From contig NW_025062475.1 in the NCBI RefSeq assembly GCF_000002995.4, positions 5,398,187 through 5,462,186 of the forward strand: a stretch of 64,000 bases of DNA, written 5' to 3'. The stretch comes from Brugia malayi (taxonomy: Eukaryota > Nematoda > Chromadorea > Rhabditida > Onchocercidae). Position numbers and translations under genes: made by a program. The number at the start of each line of letters is the position of its first letter. Positions within the stretch are counted from its first letter, which is position 1. Below the pieces are notes generated by a model. It had not been told where the DNA came from. It saw only the letters and a program-made list of their open reading frames with translations, and searched no databases. Of the stretch, positions 63,037-64,000 are shown piece by piece.

Positions 63037-64000
63037 ATGATGGAGAGAAATGAATCACGAAAATATCTCCAACATTGGCTTAATAATTCTAATCGACCAT
63101 TGTTGATTGTTGGAGCAGCTTATAGTGGAAAAACATTTTTTGCTAAATCGGTTAGTTAAATAATTGAAAATTTAAAAATATAGATGAAAAATTAAATAAT
63201 TGTAATGGATCAAAAATTTCGAATTTGGAAAAAAATGTATTAGATGATTATTATTCAATTAAAATTATTATTATTTAGGCGTAAGTGTATAAATTTCTTC
63301 AAATGCTGGTAGATTAATTAAAGAAGTTAATTATTCATTTCTAATTGTTATTCATTATAATTTTTATTATTGCTACTGCTGTTATTCCTTTCATTTTCAC
63401 CTCTCATTTAACTGATTACTCACTTGAGATTGTTTCTTTTTTATTTTTCTTCTCTTTCATATATTTGCTTTACTTCCGAAATAACTGTTTTATTAAATAA
63501 TTGAAATATCGGAAAAAAGAATTCAAATAATTTGCTTCACTTGGGTTAACATTACTTACATATTTAAGCAGGTGGATACTTTTGGGGTAATTGAATGTAT
63601 GTCAAAATTGACGAATAATTTTGCCATTTCATTCTTATTTATGTTTATATACGTCATGAAAGATCATAAAATATTTTACAACCTTCCGACTAACACTACT
63701 TGAAAGCATCACGCAGAGTGAATTCATTTGGATAATATCAAATTTCGTACATTTTCATTACAAAATTGCATGGGAAATTTGCATTGCTAGAGAAGTACTA
63801 TCAATTATGAGCAGATCTTTTTTTTTTTAATTTAAGTAATAAATTAATCAATTATTGAATTAGATTATTTCAAGTATTGGACAATTTAAAAAGCTAACAA
63901 ATTATCACTCAATGCAACAACAACAGTAATAGTATTAATCTAATTTATTTTTTTTTACTGTTAAACAAAACTTTGAGTGAAATTAAAAATTTTTTCTTGT
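63037..64000 (+). CDS. 5' end of a P-loop NTPase gene, cut by the window edge
   Basis: The first recognisable exon, 63037-63150, begins ATG ATG and encodes 38 residues ending at a donor (tcg|gttagt). It contains LLIVGAAYSGKTFFAKS, in which GAAYSGKT fits the Walker A pattern GxxxxGKT/S after a hydrophobic beta strand, so the protein should bind ATP or GTP. The Walker A motif lies unusually close to the N-terminus. A stop codon (62989-62991) lies 45 bases upstream in frame, supporting the start, although an acceptor-like ttaag directly before the ATG leaves room for an upstream exon. A following exon may begin at 63572 after ttaagcag (VDTFG...), with no clear donor. Too little is present to name the family; AAA-type, STAND-type and dynein-related proteins are all possible. 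Confidence 0.5.

Noticed and set aside
1..64000. tRNA, rRNA, CRISPR arrays, transposase genes or bacterial endosymbiont inserts
   Set aside because: No tRNA B-box or cloverleaf, rRNA signature, regular spacer array, transposase motif or bacterial-style operon was seen on reading both strands.

Overview
This window looks like nuclear DNA of a parasitic nematode, probably a spirurid or filarial worm. It is very AT-rich. Its genes are broken into many small exons with GT..AG introns, and the acceptors are mostly of the nematode TTTTCAG type. Candidate spliced-leader acceptors lie just upstream of start codons, and the best protein matches are to Caenorhabditis proteins. I saw no bacterial, viral, rRNA, tRNA or CRISPR sequence. 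Gene identities come from reading spliced translations and from remembered family motifs. No database search was run.

Layout: (1) 1-4618 has no convincing gene; it holds triplet-type repeats, pyrimidine-rich tracts, a hairpin and the presumed promoter of the next gene. (2) 4619-12277 (+) is a 17-exon gene for a divergent beta-catenin most like WRM-1, about 770 residues. (3) 12278-18289 is AT-rich intergenic DNA. (4) 18290-26173 (+) is a 21-exon gene for a Golgi-type GH38 alpha-mannosidase II, about 1036 residues, with its zinc and catalytic residues intact. (5) 27516-40618 (-) is a 29-exon gene for an NCoR/SMRT-type corepressor, GEI-8-like, about 1896 residues, tail to tail with the mannosidase. 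(6) 42832-45558 (-) holds exons of a multi-pass membrane protein resembling the TMEM272/MARVEL type. Its exon phases do not fit cleanly and a decayed copy of its last exon lies beside it, so it may be a pseudogene or contain sequence errors. (7) 45559-63036 is gene-poor and rich in simple repeats. (8) 63037 to the right edge (+) is the first exon of a P-loop NTPase gene that runs out of the window.

The main unexpected structure is a nearly identical inverted duplication of about 1 kb. Mannosidase exons 9-11 and the start of exon 12 (about 21200-22180) recur in reverse orientation inside wrm-1 intron 15 (about 10619-11605). A wrm-1 primary transcript would therefore carry antisense mannosidase sequence, which could matter in an RNAi-competent worm. 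It could also be an assembly artefact.

The three large genes have separate jobs: Wnt/beta-catenin signalling, N-glycan trimming in the Golgi, and transcriptional corepression. They do not form an obvious pathway. All three complete gene models keep reading frame through every splice junction, which is the strongest internal support for them.
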